Positions 61,756 to 64,000 of a stretch of 64,000 nucleotides of DNA are shown piece by piece. Numbering within the stretch: the first letter of the stretch is position 1; every line of letters begins with the position of its first letter. The DNA is from Lichenicoccus sp964246745 (GTDB taxonomy: Bacteria > Pseudomonadota > Alphaproteobacteria > Acetobacterales > Acetobacteraceae). The stretch covers positions 1 to 64,000 of the forward strand of contig CAXTRK010000005.1 in NCBI GenBank assembly GCA_964246745.1, read 5' to 3'. The notes beneath the pieces were generated by a model. That model saw only the letters and a program-made list of their open reading frames with translations, did not search any database and was not told where the DNA came from. A program made the translations under genes and the position numbers.

Positions 61756-61784
61756 TTGAGAGATCATCCCGGCAAAGATAGAAT
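61756..61784 (+). promoter_or_regulatory. Sigma70-type promoter TTGAGA-N17-TAGAAT
   Basis: TTGAGA at 61756-61761 and TAGAAT at 61779-61784, each five of six to consensus, with the ideal 17-base spacer. The expected start site is near 61791, leaving about 85 bases of leader before the repeat-protein ATG at 61876. This is the best promoter I found in the window. It would let the repeat protein, and probably aroC, be expressed independently of, and at higher level than, the scy/trp operon. Confidence 0.65.
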
Positions 61785-61791
61785 GTGCCGG
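61769..61791. promoter_or_regulatory. Inverted repeat across the -10 box, candidate operator
   Basis: CCGGCA (61769-61774) and TGCCGG (61786-61791) form exact 6-base arms around an 11-base spacer that contains the TAGAAT box. A regulator bound here would block polymerase, so this looks like a repressor operator. As RNA it could also form a weak hairpin after tyrA, but there is no T tract to suggest termination. Confidence 0.45.
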
Positions 61792-61875
61792 AGGTGAGCT
61801 ATACGACGCGGAACATTGGTGTATGTTGGGTTCGTTACGCGTTGGCGCGCGGAACGCAGAAAAGGAAGCTCTGAG

Positions 61876-62904
61876 ATGGCAAGTAGCAGTGGCGCTGCGA
61901 CGTCCCCTGGAAACAGCGATGTCGTCATAAATGGCAGCAACAACCAGTTCGTCATCGATTACGGCACGGCGACAGGCGGCGTGCCGTTTACCGGCAGCAA
62001 GACCATCGACGTGACGGGATCAAACGACAAGTTTGTGATCGTGCTCAGCCCGTCCGCCGGCACCAGCGATGCCTCCAAGAGCGGCGGCAACGTCGTCAAC
62101 GTCAAAGGCAGCAACGATCAGTTTGTCGTCGCATACGACTATTCCGCCTTCAAGAGCGGCACGCCGACAGGCAACAATGTGAGCGTCAACGGCGGAAGCA
62201 ACAGCTTTGCCGTCATTTATCAATATCCGACAAAGACGGCTTCCACGACGGGTACGGACAAGGTGACCGTCAACGGAAGCAACAACAAGTTTGTGGTCTC
62301 GCATGAAGGGCCATCTTCATCTGGCGCAAGCACGACGGGCGCGAGCGATGCAGCCGCAAATCCAGTCCTGGCTCTTCTCGGCGGGTTGGCCACGAGCGCC
62401 CTTGGCGCACTCGCCAGTGGCAGCAGCACTCCGGTTGCCAGCGTTTCCTCACCCAGCAGCTCAAGCCTCGGCAGTCTGGCCGCCGCTCAAGCCGCGAGCC
62501 CGTTCAGCGCGCTGCTCAGCTTGCCGGGCATCAATCTCGCCAGCATCTTTGGCGGCGTCACTCCAAGCACCTCCGGTGTGAGCGGCAGCACTCCAGCCGA
62601 GTCCGTCGCTTCGACACTCAGTTCCTTTCTTTCCAGCCGGACCGACGCGAGCAGCCACACAGGCAGCAGCGCCAGCACTGTTGCCTCTTCCTTGACCGAT
62701 CTACTGAAGCAAAGCCCGTTCAGTCCGCTGCTCAACCATTCTGGCGCGAGTGTACAAGGCCTGCTCGGCGATATCAGCGGCGCCAGCAATCCGTTCGCAA
62801 ACGCGCTGGCAAGCCTGGGGGGCGCCAGCAGCAGCGCGATTGCTGCCGGCATCTCGTCTGCCATCGATCATGCCACATTGGCCATGACAACACACACATC
62901 CTGA
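61876..62904 (+). CDS. Unknown Ser/Asn-rich repeat protein of the scytonemin-like cluster
   Basis: A 342-residue protein that I do not recognise. Residues 18-141 hold five copies of a 28-30 residue repeat with core VxVNGSNNKFVV (GSN, then N or D, then a FV[I/V] end), which predicts stacked beta-strands of a solenoid or adhesin-like kind. Residues 145-342 are Ser/Ala/Gly/Leu-rich, with two related segments around SPFSALLSLPGINLASIFGG and SPFSPLLNHSGASVQGLLGD. No signal peptide is visible. The ATG at 61876 follows AAAGGAAG. It lies between tyrA and aroC and has its own promoter and dyad. A role in holding or exporting the product outside the cell is a guess. Confidence 0.75.
   Translation: MASSSGAATSPGNSDVVINGSNNQFVIDYGTATGGVPFTGSKTIDVTGSNDKFVIVLSPSAGTSDASKSGGNVVNVKGSNDQFVVAYDYSAFKSGTPTGNNVSVNGGSNSFAVIYQYPTKTASTTGTDKVTVNGSNNKFVVSHEGPSSSGASTTGASDAAANPVLALLGGLATSALGALASGSSTPVASVSSPSSSSLGSLAAAQAASPFSALLSLPGINLASIFGGVTPSTSGVSGSTPAESVASTLSSFLSSRTDASSHTGSSASTVASSLTDLLKQSPFSPLLNHSGASVQGLLGDISGASNPFANALASLGGASSSAIAAGISSAIDHATLAMTTHTS
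61927..62298 (+). repeat. Five coding repeats of 84-90 bases
   Basis: Repeat cores start at residues 18, 46, 76, 104 and 132 of the protein (spacings 28, 30, 28, 28). Each core reads [V/I]x[V/N]xG(G)SNxxF[V/A][V/I], and connecting loops are Thr/Ser/Gly-rich and variable. Conservation is in the protein rather than the DNA, so the copies are old and kept by selection. Confidence 0.8.
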
Positions 62905-62935
62905 GCAGCGATGGCGGGAGCAAACAGGAGGCCGC

Positions 62936-64000
62936 TTGAGTCATAATACGTTCGGCCACCTGTTTCGCATCACGACCTGGGGGGAGAGCCACGGCCCGGC
63001 GATCGGTTGCATCATTGACGGGTGCCCGCCTCGATTGAAGTTGTCGGAAGTCGATATTCAGCCATGGCTGGATCGGCGACGGCCTGGCCAATCAAGCTTC
63101 ACCACTCAAAGACAGGAGCCGGACACCGTTCGCATCCTGTCAGGCGTATTCGACGGCGTGACCACCGGCACGCCGATCTCCCTCGAGATCGCGAACATCG
63201 ACCAGCGCTCGCGGGACTATGGCGACATTGCCGGGAAATTTCGCCCGGGCCATGCCGACCTCGCCTACACGCTGAAATACGGCGTGCGGGATCACCGCGG
63301 CGGCGGCCGCAGTTCGGCACGCGAGACTGCGATGCGCGTTGCTGCCGGAGCTGTCGCACGAATTGTGCTTGGAGGCGGGATACGCGTGCGTGGCGCTCTG
63401 GTGCAGATTGGCCATCGCCAGATCAATCGCCAGAGTTGGGACTGGGATGAGGTGGACCGAAATCCGTTCTTTTGCCCAGACAAGGACGCGGCCGCAGCCT
63501 GGGCGGACGACCTGACCGCTATACGCAAGGCCGGCTCATCGCTGGGCGCGGTCATCGAAATCATCGCGGAGGGACTGCCCGCCGGGCTGGGCGCGCCGCT
63601 TTACGGCAAACTTGACGCTGAGATAGCCGCGGCGCTGATGGGTATCAACGCGGTGAAGGGAGTGGAGATCGGCGACGGCTTTGCGGCCGCTGCTTTGCGC
63701 GGTGAGGAAAACGCCGACGAAGTCACAGTCGAAAATGGCAGGCTCGCTTTCGGCTCGAACCATGCAGGCGGAATATTGGGCGGGATCAGCACTGGACAGC
63801 CGCTTGTCGCGCGGTTTGCCGTCAAGCCTACCAGCTCAATACTACAGCCGCGGCGCAGTATCGACGAGCGCGGCGAAGCGGTCGACGTGGTCACACGTGG
63901 AAGACATGACCCTTGCGTTGGAATACGGGCGGTGCCCGTCGGAGAAGCAATGGTTGCGTGCGTTCTAGCCGACCATCTGCTTCGTCATCGTGGGCAGAAT
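62936..64000 (+). CDS. aroC: Chorismate synthase, 3'-truncated by the window end
   Basis: The frame is open from TTG at 62936 to the last base (355 codons), so only about ten residues are missing. It begins LSHNTFGHLFRITTWGESHG and shows the FMN-binding and family signatures RRRPGQSSFTTQRQEPD, FRPGHADLAYTLKYGVRDHR, GGGRSSARETAMRVAAGA, FGSNHAGGILGGISTGQP and RHDPCVGIRAVPVGEAMVA. It converts EPSP to chorismate, the branch point used by TrpE and TyrA upstream. The TTG start has GGAG seven bases before it. It lies 31 bases after the repeat-protein gene and probably shares its promoter. Confidence 0.93.
   Translation, partial: MSHNTFGHLFRITTWGESHGPAIGCIIDGCPPRLKLSEVDIQPWLDRRRPGQSSFTTQRQEPDTVRILSGVFDGVTTGTPISLEIANIDQRSRDYGDIAGKFRPGHADLAYTLKYGVRDHRGGGRSSARETAMRVAAGAVARIVLGGGIRVRGALVQIGHRQINRQSWDWDEVDRNPFFCPDKDAAAAWADDLTAIRKAGSSLGAVIEIIAEGLPAGLGAPLYGKLDAEIAAALMGINAVKGVEIGDGFAAAALRGEENADEVTVENGRLAFGSNHAGGILGGISTGQPLVARFAVKPTSSILQPRRSIDERGEAVDVVTRGRHDPCVGIRAVPVGEAMVACVLADHLLRHRGQN

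Noticed and set aside
61769..61791. Intrinsic terminator after tyrA
   Set aside because: The arms are only six bases, the loop holds a good -10 box and no T tract follows; an operator is more likely.
1..64000. CRISPR arrays, rRNA and tRNA genes
   Set aside because: I saw no regularly spaced direct repeats and no recognisable rRNA or tRNA cores; a dedicated RNA scan could still find a tRNA I missed.

Overview
The window is about 64 kb of GC-rich, densely packed draft sequence with an assembly gap near its left end. The hrcA/rph/rdgB neighbourhood, the cobalamin gene set, the OprB porin, the class II DAHP synthase and the codon use all point to an alphaproteobacterium. Acetobacteraceae or another Rhodospirillales-type lineage is my inference; the window holds no rRNA to test it.

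Layout. 1-6.5 kb: housekeeping genes (hrpB broken by a gap, an HtrA-type protease, a thioredoxin-reductase-like flavoprotein, rdgB, rph, hrcA). 6.5-12.3 kb: a five-gene reverse operon (SDR, lactate-permease-family transporter, TIM-barrel isomerase, tyrosine phosphatase, SMP-30 lactonase) with a divergent GntR regulator and a perfect palindrome between them. 12.8-15.8 kb: a BsuBI/PstI-type restriction-modification pair. 15.8-26.5 kb: corrin-ring and lower-ligand genes of cobalamin synthesis (cobS, cobT, cobB, cbiD, cobM, cobE, cobL, cobK, cobJ, cobI, cobH, cobG), joined mostly by 4-base overlaps. CbiD takes the place of CobF beside an oxygen-dependent-type CobG. 26.9-27.5 kb: a ccdAB toxin-antitoxin pair. 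27.5-36.4 kb: a fused double-TetR regulator divergent from a five-gene beta-oxidation operon with the gene content of the pimelate (pim) operon. 36.5-45.2 kb: an MFS transporter, OprB porin, SDR, coniferyl-aldehyde-type dehydrogenase, small lipoprotein, xylB and xylA.

The most interesting part is 45.5-64 kb. A transcription unit runs from a ScyD/ScyE-family beta-propeller protein (here fused to a degenerate SGNH domain) into a ScyA-like ThDP enzyme, a ScyC-like two-domain cyclase, trpG, trpD, trpC, trpE, a class II DAHP synthase and tyrA. It is followed by a gene for a repeat protein with its own promoter, and then by aroC. An aromatic aminotransferase is divergent from it and a Crp/Fnr regulator and an aldo/keto reductase lie further left. 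This is the logic of the cyanobacterial sunscreen scytonemin: aromatic supply genes, 2-oxo acids of Trp and Tyr, ThDP-dependent acyloin coupling, then cyclisation. Here it sits in a proteobacterial context, and an aminotransferase apparently replaces the tryptophan dehydrogenase ScyB. I predict an indole-phenol pigment or related alkaloid; the product is not shown by the sequence.
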